Shown here: piece after piece, positions 9,541 to 21,846 of the stretch
Numbering within the stretch: position 1 is the stretch's first letter
Layout: each line of letters opens with the position of its first letter
Source: Chara braunii
Taxonomy: Eukaryota > Streptophyta > Charophyceae > Charales > Characeae
DNA length: 42,591 nucleotides
NCBI GenBank assembly: GCA_003427395.1
Contig: BFEA01000047.1
Coordinates: forward strand, 1,876,922-1,919,512
Reading direction: 5' to 3'
Position numbers and translations under genes: made by a program
The notes under the pieces: model-generated
The model's database searches: none
Seen by the model: the letters and a program-made list of their open reading frames with translations, nothing else
What the model was told of the DNA's origin: nothing

Positions 9541-10305
9541 AGAGCGGAGAGATGGAGGTGGAGGGTGCGGACAGCAGGAAGAAGAAGATGCCGCCTCCTC
9601 GCTGTCTCACCTGCAGGTAACTGCCGCCGTGTTGCTGCCACCGTGCGGCTGGGGCAGGTCGCTGGTGTGGGCCCCAGATATGGCGTCGAGGTAAGTACCG
9701 CCACTGCAGGTCTGGCCGCTGCCTCCCTCACTCTCTCTCTATCTCTCTCTCTACCTACCTACTCCTCTACCTCTAGCGCAGCGTCGTGTCGCGCTGCTCC
9801 AGCAGCATGTAGCCCAAGAAGTGAGCTACTCGAACTGTGTGTGTGCCCTGGCCTGGCCCAGCTATGTATAGCGCTGGGCCTTGCTGGTGTGCCCCTGGCC
9901 CTGGCCTGAAACGGCCTACACTGTCTGGGTCCCTACCGGACGTCCAGACCTTCCTGCTGATGCAGCAGGGAACGTCCTGCTAGCAGACGAAACTGAATCT
10001 GGCCTCCAAGGGCCCAGTCATGAAGGACGCCCAGAATGTGGCCTAGGTCCAAACAAACTGAAAGTATGTTCGGACATCGCAAGTCCGAAGCATTCCCCTG
10101 CAACAGACAAACAACTGGGAATAAACAAATAAATAAATAAATGCTGCCTTGAATCTGAACCTGCGGCCAAAACGTGGCCGCGGGCCTCCAGGTCGCATGC
10201 CTGGAATGGGCAGGCGGCCTGGGGGCCTTAGTAACCATCAGGAACCCAAAACGGGCCCCTTGTGCAGGCTGGGCATGTAACATAGATGACCTGTTAAGGC
10301 TTCAC

Positions 10306-10610
10306 CTGGAGTCTAAAATATGATGATGGGTGATGCACCTCTCTCTCTCTCNNNNNNNNNNNNNNNNNNNNNNNNNNNNNNNNNNNNNNNNNNNNNNNNN
10401 NNNNNNNNNNNNNNNNNNNNNTCTCTCTCTCTCTCTCTCTCTCCCTCCCCCCCTCCCCCCCCCACAATCGCACCCAAAGTTATGAACTTTTCCCGCGCAG
10501 AATGAGAGAGCGACAAAGGAAAAACGGTGGGGTATGGTATCTCAGACTTCCTTGAAAGAGAAGCTAATCACAGAGACTAGCTGGAGTCTAAAATATGATG
10601 ATAGGTGATG

Positions 10611-10682
<72 letters not shown>

Positions 10683-10812
10683 CCCCCCCCCCAAAACAAA
10701 AAAAAAAAAATTGCACCCAAAGTTATGAACTTTCCCCGCTCAGAATGAAAGAAAAACGGTGGGGTACAGTATCGCAGACTTCCTTGAAAGAGAAGCTAAT
10801 CACGGAGACTAG
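10306..10812. repeat. Tandem duplication of a (CT)n-containing module
   Basis: Unit 1 (10306-10580) and unit 2 (10581-10812) both start ctggagtctaaaatatgatg, run through a (CT)n tract and a C-run, then share the gcacccaaagttatgaactt and cagacttccttgaaagagaa blocks and end at gagactag. A 70-base gap (N) at 10352-10421 lies inside the first (CT)n tract, so its length is unknown. The second (CT)n tract is 10614-10679. Confidence 0.9.
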
Positions 10813-11386
10813 CTTCAAGGCAGGAGACACACCTTGTAAATCAGGATGCATGAGGTGGTAGCTCTGGTAGGGGATAAAAAGTCGACCCCATTCACCGGTC
10901 AGATCTTGATTCTTTGAAGATTTTACTATTGAAATTTGAAAACTAATAGATAAACCTCCACCGCATCTTGTACATCGGTGATTGAAAAATGAATCACAGG
11001 AGACTGTCTTCAGGCAGAGGATGCTTCTTGTCAATCGGGCGAGTAATCGCTCAAGGATATATGTCCTTGATTGACAAAATAATTTAGGAGGCTAGCCTCC
11101 AACAGGGGATGCTCCAATCCGGCTTGGGTCTGTGTCCCAGCTCAAACGGGTTGCATGAGGTGGTGGGCAATTAACAGGCAAACCTCTTCTTTTGCTTTCC
11201 CAAAAGACAAACCCATTCACAATCTAGATCAGGAAAACAATAAGGGGCCCTAAAAGAGGCCTTCCATGAAGGTTTCATCACTGAAAACTAAAATGTAAAA
11301 GCCATGCGATTCCATGCACAACGGGGCAAAAGCTTCCCTCGACAGCAACTCGAGCTAAAACTCGGCTGAATCGGGCACGTGAGGCC

Positions 11387-12463
11387 TGCGAGGAACGAGC
11401 CCCCGCGGGGCCCCTATCAGACGTACACATGTTCTGGGCAGAGGCCCCCAGCAAGCCGAGTGCCCGCCCTAAGTGAAGGCGGGCCTGAATATTCATCAGA
11501 GGCCAAAATTCAACATTTCATACGTGGGTACTCAGGCTGTCAGTTGGTTGAGTGAACGCGTGAGCCTCACTAAGCTGCGTCATACAGTTGGCCCAGGCCT
11601 TGGCAGTTGCGCCTGGGCACACACACACAATGCAGGGCTGATACATCACGAAGTGGCCACAGGCCTACGCAAAGGCAGCACTGTCGATGTACCTACCCCG
11701 GTCCTGTGGAAATGCAACAAACGGCCCAAGTCTGGAGAGTCAGCCGTGCCCAACTGTAAAGGGCCTTGGGCCCGGGCGCAGGCACTGGGGCCAGGCCCAA
11801 CCAGAAGCTACTGGAAGTTTCCCGCCAGGCCACACGCAGCCACACAGAGGCTGCCACTTCCATATAGGAAGGAGGGCAGCCAGGGCAGGGGGATGCTGGC
11901 CCACGCAGGCAATGCGGTCACGCTGCTGCGCTACGGCTGCGCTGAGGCCAGAGCGCGTGCGGGCACGTGGGTGGTGAAGAGGGGCGCTGCTGGGCAGCGG
12001 AGCACAAGCAGCCATAGCCAGGCTGCAGGGCGCTAGGGGGTAAGAGGGCGATTGGTGGTCTTCAGGAAGGAGGCTCGTGTGGGTGGACAGGGTCTGATAA
12101 GGGGAAGCGAGATACATACCTGGTACATGGAAGAGGTCGGCTATGGTGTTGACGTCATGTACATTGGTCTTCGAGACTCAAAGTGAGCCTGTTGCAAGAA
12201 TGCTGATGTAGGTAGGATAGCCAGGTAGTGTACGCTGGGTGCTGGGCGCCAGACAGAGCGGAGCGACTTTGGATACTGTGTTGGTGTGGCCTGAGGGACT
12301 GGACAATGGCTCATTACTTCATTCAGTCTTCATTGTATTGCTCTTATTTGGATGGGATCTCGGTGCATTTGTGCTCTCTGCTTGCACACGACTACCTGGA
12401 CATCTGTGTGATTTTGCAAGCAACTTGGTTTTCTGTATATCATTCCCACTCATATTCCTTGCA
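11387..12463 (+). repeat. Solo LTR related to element A
   Basis: It starts TGCGAGGAACGAGC and ends CTCATATTCCTTGCA, the same termini as the element A LTRs but in the opposite orientation. It shares the GCCCGCCCTAAGTGAAGGCGGG block and CAGTTGGTTGAG with them, and is closer to the copy at 39442-40505. No internal domains adjoin it, which fits LTR-LTR recombination. Flanking 5-mers AGGCC and GGGCT are not an exact target duplication. Confidence 0.75.
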
Positions 12464-12682
12464 GGGCTCTATCGAAGCCGGATTTCAAGGCATACAAGGT
12501 CAATGTGACAGTTCCAACTTTAATGAAACTGCTACTTCCTTTAAAAAAAAAAAAAAAAAAAAAAAAGGAACAGTTTCAGCTTCCAAAAGAGCTTCGTAAG
12601 CACGAAACTCTGTTTGAAGGACACTTTTCTTTTTCTTCCAGGTTCCGCAAGGAGGTGAATGACGTTTAAAAGAATCCATAGC

Positions 12683-12757
<75 letters not shown>

Positions 12758-15270
12758 ATATGTCGTCTTTTTTCTTGGTATCCGATCATCCGGGCATATT
12801 GTCCCCATCTGGTCAGTCTGGGTATGGATATGTGCAGATGTCTGGCCGTTGTCCACTTATGTGGACGTCTGGATCTATCAGGGCGGCAGTCCAGTTTTTT
12901 TGTCTGGATTGGTCCAACATCCACGTCCACAGTTACCATGGGTTTTTCGATCAGTATTTTGTGTGTGTTTTCTTTGTTTTCTGCTGTTGTTTTTTGGATT
13001 TGTTTCTTTGGATCATCGTTTGTTTGCTGTCTTCTTCATGGACGTGTGACAAGTTAGTAGGTCCAACAGGTTTTGTGGTTTTTCGTACGAATGAATGTCA
13101 CTTGAACACACCAAGAGCGAGAGGGTTGGCTCACCACCTCTCAATTTCCTGGAGAGTTGTGAGGGTCCCGAGACTCCCGGCTCCCCAGCCTCAACCTGCC
13201 GTTCGTGGCAACTTCTTGCCTTTTTTCTTCGAACTGGAAAATGTACAAGTTAGAGCAACAAGTGATAAGAACAACTTTGCTAATGGCTTCCAAGCAGAGA
13301 TCCAGTCCAGATTCAGAAGCATCTCTCTTCCGGCCCTTCTAGAAGGAATGGAGTACCTGAACAGCGTAGCCTCTGTAAAACCCTCGAAACCCTTCGGTGG
13401 TCCATATGTGATGGACTGCCTCTCCTAGCCCACTGGTGCAGAATTCATTATAAACCATCCAAAACACCGTCAGAGAGGATCACTATATTAGTCAAAGTCT
13501 CAGATATGAGAGCCATGAAATCAACCAGCAACAGGAGCTAGAGCATTTTGTTAGCACAGACTGACTGTAAGGCACAAACGTCACAGAAATCTCCGTCAGA
13601 GAAGACTGAAAAGCATAAACAACAAAGAAATTTAAAGGAGCAACAGTACGCAGTTTTACACCCTGGTAGTCACACCAGCAAATAGACAGCTGTTTTTTTT
13701 TTTCCCCCCTTAAAGCAAAGAGACAGCTCCTGGTTTATTAAAAATATTCAGAACATGGAATTTTTTGTCATCGAATCATCCACATAAAATAAATAAATAA
13801 ATAAATAAATAAACTACACGAAAGAGGCACTCCGCCATGCTGAAATCAAAGCAAATATCCAGGAGAAGGAATTTATTAATTTAATCTTCTCAAATAACGC
13901 CCATGGACAACATTGCAATAAAAAACTAAGGCCTAGTCATAATGTGCCTGGTTGCCATGTATGTCAAGGAGTGTTCTTGTTTGCCTAGATGACACGCATG
14001 GCAAGGTACACTGTGATAACGCCATTTCTGAGTTCTGACGGCCTCTGAAGAGAATCTAATTGTGTGTTGCAACAAGAAAACACTAGGAATCTATTCAAGA
14101 TGCAAAGGATGCATCCACATGGATCAATAGCACACGTTTGTACCCTTCACACATTTTTCTTCTGTATTTCATCTTCTTTCTTCGTCTTCTTTTTGTTTCT
14201 TCTTCTTCTTCTTCTTCTTCTTTCTTCTTCTTCTTCTTCTTCATTTTCTCCTTCTCCTTGCTCTTTTTGTGGGGCATTCATCTGTTCAACAGGATAGCGG
14301 TAATTTGGGAAAAAGTGAGATGAAAAGTTACATACCTGTTACATCTGGTATCTGCAATTAGGTTTTTGTTTTTTTTTAACTCTGTTCGTTTTCTTTTCTT
14401 ACTCTGCAATTATGTGGCGGTTTGAGATTGCAGTTGGGATTATCGTTCCCATTCAGCATTCGATACCGGGGGTATGTCCCAGCCCTCATCAGTCTTCCGG
14501 CTGGCAGAAAAATGATTACAGTTGACCAACAGATTCATCATTTGACCGGATCATCCGCTTTCATCAGCATGATTACAGTTGGGAATTGTCTATGGGTATG
14601 GGCACATGTACATAGTACTTTTCTTTGCTTGGCATGCCTCTGTTTGACTTCAAACATGGCTGCTGTCTCGCGCCGCTGCCCTCATTCTCTCACATTACCA
14701 ATCAGCTTGTCATGGATAATCCCACTCCAGCTCCCCTCTCCTTTTGTTTTCCACAGAGCGATGGCCTTGAGATATCATAATCGAACTGACCGGCCCTAGG
14801 TAAATCAGAAGAACTGTAGTATTTCGCTCATCTCCTTCCAGCAGACTTCCAACTCGGGTCTGTATTTCAACAATTCAGGGGTGTACGAACTGAGCTAGGC
14901 CCGCTAGTTCGGTTCCCACTCCTAAGTACGATGCGCAATCTTATTCTGGCCTCTACACTCATCAAGGGTGGCCTTCTTTGACTTTCTATGGAGGAGAGTT
15001 CAACATGGAGGACAACATTCCACACCAATTCCTCCCCCCTCCCCAAATGGCTTGTTCCTTGCTCTATCTCGCACGCAGCAGGTGATCAGCCTGACGATCC
15101 TTCATCATTTGCCATTGAAGCCCCCTCCCTCGCATCTTTGCATACATCCGGTCTTTTCATGCCTCAAAGCTGGCACCTCGTATTTCAGTGGAGACTGGTC
15201 CTTCATCTGTCGTTGCGAACATCCGGACTTTCTTGCCTCAAGGCCGCACCTTTTTTTGTTTCTTTTTTTG
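12464..15270. other. Unassigned intronic sequence with microsatellites
   Basis: It contains poly-A (12543-12566), (CT)n (12685-12755), (AAAT)n (13785-13813) and a TTC-rich tract (14194-14243). A plus-strand frame at 12760-13428 is open for 222 codons but has no motif I recognise and starts beside the (CT)n tract. I do not call a gene here. Confidence 0.5.
12685..12755. repeat. (CT)n microsatellite
   Basis: About 71 bp of uninterrupted CT dinucleotide repeat. Confidence 0.97.
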
Positions 15271-16627
15271 TGTTATGATCCTGGTCATTCCCAAAGTGCA
15301 AACTCACAATGAAAGACAATGCCACCCAATTGCGAAAGAAATGAAAGCACTTGCAAAGAGATAGAGACCAAAGAAGAGCGAAAGAAGAAGAAGAAGAAGA
15401 AGAAGATGTACGCCAGCAAGACCAATGACAAATCCCCCTTCTCTCTCCACATTTCTCCTCCTCCTTCACTTCGCCAATCTTATTCTTCTTCCAATAATAA
15501 TAATAACAATGAGTGGATGAACCAGAATCAATGTCCGAAGTTCCCTCTTACTGCCGACATCACCATAGCTCCACCATAGCTATGGCTTCCCCCCTTCTTC
15601 CACCTCTCACAAGCCTAGGCTATGGCGGACAACTGAGGGCTCTTCCCTCCTGTGCAAAGGACAACACAAAGCAGCTATGTCGCTGCACTCCTGTCCAATG
15701 GACAACCCAAAGAAGCTATGCCGCTGCTGACTAGGCCGCCATGCCTGACTCTGCCTCGAGCTTCCTTGGTGTGGCACTACCCCAACTAGGGCCTTCCAGA
15801 TGCAGCGCCCAACAAGGTGATGAAGATGGTGTCCACCATAGCCAGGCAGGTACCTCGCCACTCTCCTCCTTGGCCCCCCCTTCTTCCTCCTCCTCAAGCT
15901 GGGCTGCTCGCCATAGCCAGGCTGAGCGCCCAGCTGCTCTTTACCTCCAGGCAGCGTTGACTAAGTCCAGCGCTTGGCTCCAGCAGCATGTCGCCAATCC
16001 TTGCATACTGCAAATGAGGAGCTGCTTGCTCTACTGGAAGATATAGCGGCCTACTGGCCTCTTGGGCGGTGACTTCCTAGGCCGAGCGGCCTCCCAGCAA
16101 CCGGTACCTCCTCCCTTTCGGAGGGTAACATCATTGCAGGCTCTGCTATCGTCCGGACAGGCCCTAGACTCGGGCAAATTTGACTGGTACCGGCCTACCT
16201 CTAACCTATCGCTACTGGGCCTCTAAAAATGCCAACTTTTGTCTTCTTCTGCTCGGCCTCCAGTACCCGACACTTTACCACTACTTGACTTGTACCGGCC
16301 TACCTGCTACTTGAGTGTTTTTCCCGCAGCTGTAAGTGTCGCGGGCCTTCCCCCGCTACTTGAGTGTTTTCCCCGCTGCAACCCTCAAAGTCACGGCCAC
16401 AGATAAGTACCGGCCCTGCGGGGCCTTTCAACCAACAAGTACCCTTGTGGGTCACACACACACTCAGCCGACAAGCAGTCAAACAGGCATGCAAACCAGC
16501 AGGCACACACACACACACAGACTTGGAAACCACAGCAGAATGCGGGAATCTCAGCAAGGCATTCATTCCAGCGGCAAATCCCAGAAATCAGCAGTGTTCT
16601 CAGTCTGTGTTTTGGCGGGTCATTACA
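15271..16627 (-). repeat. Solo LTR of the element B family (1357 bp)
   Basis: On the minus strand it starts TGTAATGACCCGCC and ends ATCATAACA. It has the same layout as the element B LTRs: a GAA tract near one end (15383-15403) and the block containing gcaaccctcaaagtcacggc near the other. No internal coding region adjoins either end. Flanks TTTTG and CTACC do not match, so the ends may be rearranged. Confidence 0.75.
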
Positions 16628-17685
16628 CTACCCCCCTCTCAAGAGCAAGGTCCCTTCGAGCAACTTTTTTTTTTTTTTTTTTTTTNCCCCCCCCCCCCCC
16701 TCCCCCAACCCCCCAAACGAAACTTCTCTGTTCAAAGTTTTCTTTGCGGATTCGGGGAGATCTCGGCGAGCGCAGTCCAACCATGTTTTTCAAAAAATTA
16801 AAATTAAAATTGACCCACTTTTGGGCCCAACCGGAATTTCGGTTGGACCACCGGGGGTCCAACTGGCCTGGTTGGATCTGGTCCGGTCCAACCGGCCCGT
16901 TGCCGGCACAGCCCTGGTTCGCAAGTGATAGCAATGGAACCAATCATCCTTATCATTGTAAACTTTGAGTACCTGGTTTTGCTCATTTACAAGGGCTTGG
17001 AGACAGAGCAACAGAACTTAAACCACCAGTACCTTTCCCCACTTGAAAAACAAATGCCCGCCAGTTAACACGGAGGCGGGCGGGTTTGGCACTACCGCTG
17101 TGAAACGGCTGGTGGCGCCAGCCAAAAAGAGCCCTGCGCTGCTTCGTTTCTTTTTTGCCGCGCATGTTCATTTTAGGCTCGGCACCTGTAGCTGAGAAAG
17201 GTACTGGCGTTTTTTTTTGCCATGTGTAGGGTTCAAAGGCGCACCCATATTACCACCTCATCTGAAGTATCTGCTTGGTGAAGTCCATAGTACCACCTCA
17301 TCATCATCATTGTAAATTCGTAATATCTTCGGTTGAGTGTTTTTTTTTTTTTTCCTATGACAAACATCCAGGTGGAAGTTGGAGATTACAGTTAGAACTT
17401 TGACATCAACATAAACTTGGAGCGACCACAAAGGTCTGTTATTGCCACCATGGACAGCTACCGTCTTGTCCCAAATACGACATACCCTCCTCATTCATGA
17501 CTGCATTGTGCTGGAAAGATACTTTCTGTGCATTAACGATCAGATTGCAGCTTGTATGCATTCATTACCAGTGTATGCTACTAGGTTCTTTTTTTCTATT
17601 CGTGGGGAGCAACACGTGCTGGGAACCGGGCCCAGCGTCCCATATAGAAAATTACATAGGATTTTGAAAAAGTTTTGAGAATTTG
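16628..17685. other. Unassigned sequence with a homopolymer junction
   Basis: It contains a T-run, a single N at 16686 and a C-run (about 16664-16709), typical of a hard-to-sequence junction. The 16830-16900 part is rich in ccaac/ggttgg words that pair locally. The word ggctggtggcgccagccaaaaa at 17107-17128 recurs at 37541-37562. No gene is seen. Confidence 0.5.
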
Positions 17686-18365
17686 CAGTACCAGGGCCAC
17701 TACCTGGCTTTGGCTAAGAGCTAGATTAAGAGATACAAACAAGCTACCGAAAGTAGGCAAAAATTCAGGAACAGACTCAGACCCCCCTCCATCCTCATTA
17801 CCTCACTCCGGCAAGTCTTTTACTGCAGCAGAGCCACCATCTCTGCTGCTGCTGTACCCTATTACCATCCTACCAGCTAGCCCCCTCGCTAGTAGGACGC
17901 TTGATATCCACCCTTCTTCTCCCACTCACCTAGGCAAAATTTCAAGAAACGTCTCGAAGACCCCCATCCATCGTCTTTACCTCAGTCCGGCAAGACTTCC
18001 TGCAGCAGAGCCACCATCTCTGCTGCTGCTATACCCTATTTCCATCCTACCAGCTAGCCCCTTCACTGGTAGGACGCTTGATATCCCACCATCTACTTCC
18101 AACACCAACCATTTTTTTTTTTGGCAACATGAAAATTGAGATACAGGGGCCATTACCCGGCTTTGGCTAAGAAAAATTTGAGTCATTTAACAAGTTGCTA
18201 CGTCAGACTTCAGAGAAATTCAGAAAACCGACTCAAACCCCCCCATCAAACCTCTTTACCACACTCAGAGCCACCATCTCCGCTACTGCTGTGCCCTATT
18301 TCCGTCCTACGAGCTAGCCCCTTTACTAGTAGGATGCTTGTTATCCAACCATCTACTTGTCCCCC
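17686..18365. repeat. Three-copy imperfect tandem repeat
   Basis: Three copies in the same direction share the core cagagccaccatctctgctg, the ccctatt.ccatcctaccagctagcccc block and a ctagtaggacgcttgatatcc end. The core begins near 17828, 18005 and 18265. Copies 1 and 3 also share the upstream 'ggccactacctggctttggctaag' type sequence. A T-run interrupts before copy 3. No coding function is apparent. Confidence 0.8.
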
Positions 18366-18529
18366 TCACCTCTTTGAAAGACAAAGCAAGGCATGTGCAC
18401 GAATCAGGAAAAAACGCCCCCAGAATTTAGAGAGCATGAGAATAGGCCGCAGAGGTGCTGCAAATGTTCCAAAAACGTCGAAATCCCTCACAAACCCTTC
18501 CAAAGTCCTCCAAAACTGTCTTACTCCCC

Positions 18530-19260
18530 GCCGAGCTCTTCCAGGCCTCACACCCCCACATCCTGCTGGGTTACAGGGCAACACAACTCCCTCCAGCTCC
18601 GACCAGCGTCATCCAGGCAGCAACCCTTGGATGTCCCGTGGAATGCCCACCCCAAAGCATCCCCAGATCTCTCTACCAGGCCTCACGCTCCTGCATTGCA
18701 GGTTACAGGGCAACTCCCCAGCACCGGCCAGCGTCGTTCTGGCATCGAACAAACGCAAATCGCTGAGTATAACAGCGTCGAAGCCACCTTAGGACGAGTT
18801 AGTAGGAATCCCAGAATCCTAAAACCATTCCAGAACCCCCGAAGGACCAACTCTTCTTGAGCTTTTCGTCATGACATTTATGAGAGCGGGGGGGGGGGAA
18901 CTAAAACTGCCTACTACACAAAATTCCCCCCCTCAACAGGCGGAGTGTCGGTCCAGGCTTTCAGTCCTCGTACCAGAACTCACTTGATCTCATACCCCCT
19001 TCTGCTAGGGTAGCAGGGCACCAAAATCCTCCCCAGTACCGACCAACCGAGTTCTGACGGACATGAAGTGCCTTCCTCCCTCGACAATTCCCTTAGCCGC
19101 AAGCCCCTAAAAAGGTTACATGGTCAATACCCTGGCGCCGACCACGTCGGACGGTCTGGTTCTGCGTTCGGCATAACTTCACAGGCCTCAAGCTCCCCCT
19201 GGGTCACAGATCACAAGCTCCAGCACCGGCCAGTGTCGTCCCAACATCGTCCTTCTAACC
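18530..19260. repeat. Diverged direct repeats with a 'caggcctca...ggttacagggcaac' core
   Basis: Blocks starting near 18540, 18677, 18955 and 19180 share words such as ccaggcctca, ggttacagggcaac and ctccagcaccggccagcgtc. The spacing is irregular. The plus-strand frames here are proline-rich and look like by-products of the repeat. Confidence 0.6.
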
Positions 19261-19329
19261 TACTTACCCTAACCGACAACCTTCCTCTGTTGAGAACCCT
19301 TTACTACCTTCCATCCTCCAATTCTAGCT

Positions 19330-20584
19330 TTCCCCCCCCCTGATTTTTTGAATAGAAAATCCTTCACAAGCCTACTTTTGGAGATTGGTAATCAGGAACG
19401 AATTTTGGGAAAAGGAACAACAAGATTCAACATAATCACTGGACCATTGATATTCTAAAAAATTAGAGATCACTATTCAAGATCAGAGACGAGGCTCTGA
19501 TTTACGATCGTCAATATGGAACGAACAAATCGGGAGTTATCCAGAAATTTTGGAGATCATTCATGATCCCACTGTCTTGAATCAGGTTTGTAGATTATTC
19601 TTCATGAGTTCATTGAGAATCTGAAAAAAAAAAAAAAAAAAAAAAAAAAACATTATTCGAGATCTGAGGCAAAACTCTGATTTACGATCATCAACATGAT
19701 AGAATCAACTCGACAATTATTCAGAAATTTCAAATTTTTGAATTAAATCATGAGTCCGCAGTTCCTGGATCAAATTAGAATTGAAAACCTAGAGCCAACT
19801 GTCATAAGAAAATCAAAATAGAAAAATCCAACAAATCAAAATCGAAAACCAGAGATTAGAAAACAACGGATTTACAATCATCTGAAAATCAAAATCGGGT
19901 TACTATCTTGAAGCTACTTCAGAACGAAAAAAACGGAGGTCACTCAAGCCACAAAGAGCAAAACTATGGATCAAAACATATAAACCGACCTCTCATCATG
20001 ATGTGTCTGTCTCCCCCAAACCTTCAACCCCAACTCAGCCATCACATGGCCACTCTCTCGGCCATCAAGAAAAGGACTGAACAATAAGGACTAACAGACC
20101 GTGGCTTCACTTACCTCTCACATGCCACGTAGCAAGACAAAACCATCGAACCTGCCGGTGACCCCTCACTGGTAGTCCGGGGGGGAACAGACCTTCCATG
20201 CCCTTCGTTGCCCTTCAGCACCTACCTCTTTCGTTGAACGCGTGACAGCCCGCCCTTCGTAGCTCTGGTGATGATGCTGGCAGCCCATACCCTTCACAGC
20301 CCTTCACAAGCAGCCTCTTCGTAGTAGCCTCATCCTCTATGCACGATGCATCACCCTTCGCCATCCTTCCCCTCATGATCCCTTCACCCCAAAACTTCTC
20401 AACATCCACTCCCCCCAGCACTGCACTGCACCACCGCTTGTTGTCGTCCAGCGCCGCTTGATTCACCATCACGCTGCGCCGCCGCAAATCGCCGCTCGCC
20501 GCTGCTCGGCCTGACTGCACGGGCGGGGCGCAACGCTCCCGGCCGCGCTGCGCCTGCCTCTCGTTGACGCCACCTCCAAGGACG
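19330..20584. other. AT-rich repeat and unassigned sequence 3' of element B
   Basis: Two diverged copies sharing gctctgatttacgatcgtca-type sequence lie at about 19475-19620 and 19653-19780, separated by poly-A at 19624-19650. From about 20000 the sequence becomes GC-rich with no recognisable domain. Element B's 3' LTR should lie here but is not seen. Confidence 0.5.
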
Positions 20585-21007
20585 TCATTCAGAGTCGGCA
20601 CAAAATGCGTTGTAGGCGTAGATCAGAAGTAGAGATTTAGTAAAACCGTGAAGAGTGAGTTTTGCAGAAAACTTAGCAGTCTGTCCATCAACGATATGTC
20701 GTTCATAATCGTTAACAACACGGGGAGCATTCTTTAGCAGCTCTTTTCGGTCGATCCAGAAGAACTCGTTCAACGGATGATAGAGGAAGTGAACCTTGTA
20801 CTGTTTGTTCCTACCTCTTCCTTCATGGGAAATAATTATGTATTTCTCATGGCCGCCGTCGATAGGACGAGGTATCATAGGATCTCGGAAGGGAAAAGTC
20901 TCATCATTGATGTGTGGAAACAGTTTGGACGCGTGAAAGACCGGATATGTGCGCAGATGAGGAGGCACGTCAATCACATACGAAGGACCAAAATCATCCC
21001 CAACCAC
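20585..21007 (-). pseudogene. Element B integrase end and chromodomain-like tail
   Basis: The 140-residue open stretch begins in the GPY/F-type module (SYVIDVPPHLRTYPVFHASK). It continues to GGHEKYIIISHEGRGRNKQY and then the FLYHPLNEFFWIDRKELLK segment, matching the strand-strand-helix layout of a chromodomain (GRGRNKQYxVxFxxYP...W...ELL). In elements of this type the module follows integrase and is thought to bias target choice. After NAPRVVNDYE the sequence no longer looks like a retroelement, so the end of the frame may include junction sequence. Confidence 0.78.
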
Positions 21008-21846
21008 ATTTAGAACCTGCCAAGGGCCATAGTAGAGTGGAAATATTTTTCGTGATACACCTCTTCGTCAGAAAACTCAGACATTTGACCCAGACATAAC
21101 TTCCTACTTCAACTTTCCCTTCTTTGCGCGACTTGTTAGCATGTTTGATCATGGCATGTTGACGCTTGTTCATCACTGCGATAGCAGCTTTGAGCAAGCG
21201 TGCATACTTGGCATTGTAGCCAGGCATGCCGGTGTCAGACCAGGGGACCGTTCGGGGTAACAGATAGGAGAGAGGATTGCGCAGCTGCCAACCATATTGC
21301 AGCTCATTCGGTGTCACCCCAGTTGCAGAGTGAATGGAGTTGTTGTACAACCCCTTCACTTTGTATAGCTCCCTATCCCACGTGTTCCTATCTGGAAAAC
21401 GCGCGAAGTAGTTGGAAGACAGTCTGGTTGATTTCCTCGGCCAATCCATTGGTTTCGGGGTGTCGACCAAAAGTCTTGTTGAGTTTAATATCATAAATTT
21501 GAGAAGTCAAGTCCTTCCAATCAGCATTAGTGAACCTGGTGTCCCGATCACTCACAAGAGTTTTCGGGAGTCCATACTGCAAAATATATTGCCGGTGAAA
21601 TTCTTCGATCACAAACTCAGTTGGTGCATGAGAAGGTAGAGGAATCAAATTGAGAAATTTGGAAAAATGATCCACGATGACCATGACTTGCGAATGTCCT
21701 CCCTCGCTCACCTTCCCCATGTCCATGAAGTCGATAGAGACCGACTCACCGGGTCCATTAGAAATGGGGAGGGGTTTCAGCAGACCATAAGACTTATGGA
21801 CCTTGGTTCTTTGACAGACTTGACATTCAACAATAAATTTTTGGGC
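20994..21846 (-). pseudogene. Element B integrase core, zinc-finger half missing
   Basis: It begins abruptly at the CQVCQRTK part of the zinc finger (about 21815). It continues through SIDFMDMG, DHFSKF, SDRDTRF and HPETNGLAEEIN, so the three core acidic residues are visible. A frameshift near 21400 moves the rest (YNNSIHSATGVTPNELQYGW onward) to another frame. The paired histidines of the HHCC finger are absent because the upstream part is deleted. Integration activity would not be expected. Confidence 0.85.

Larger units (their letters stand above)
8844..11386. other. Intron sequence with microsatellites, no gene seen
   Basis: Apart from the repeats listed separately, the stretch is unassigned. 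A plus-strand frame at 9295-9909 is open mostly because of the (GAA)n run and is not believed. An (AAAT)n run lies at 10124-10141. Sequence from about 10800 to 11170 repeats short words around 'gagactagcttcaaggcagg' in diverged form. Confidence 0.5.

Noticed and set aside
9295-9909. 204-codon plus-strand frame with a long poly-Glu run
   Set aside because: It is open mainly because a (GAA)n microsatellite lacks stops in this frame. The flanks show no domain, and the reverse frames are equally long.
12760-13428. 222-codon plus-strand open frame
   Set aside because: It starts beside a (CT)n tract, has no recognisable domain and overlaps other equally open frames. There is no splice or homology support.
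14880-14930. tRNA-like segment (ctagttcggttcccac)
   Set aside because: It resembles a T-arm by eye, but no acceptor stem or anticodon arm can be folded around it.
16441-16520. Regular short repeats with CA runs, considered as a CRISPR-like array
   Set aside because: They are CA-rich microsatellite sequence within an LTR, repeated in each LTR copy, with no fixed repeat-spacer structure.
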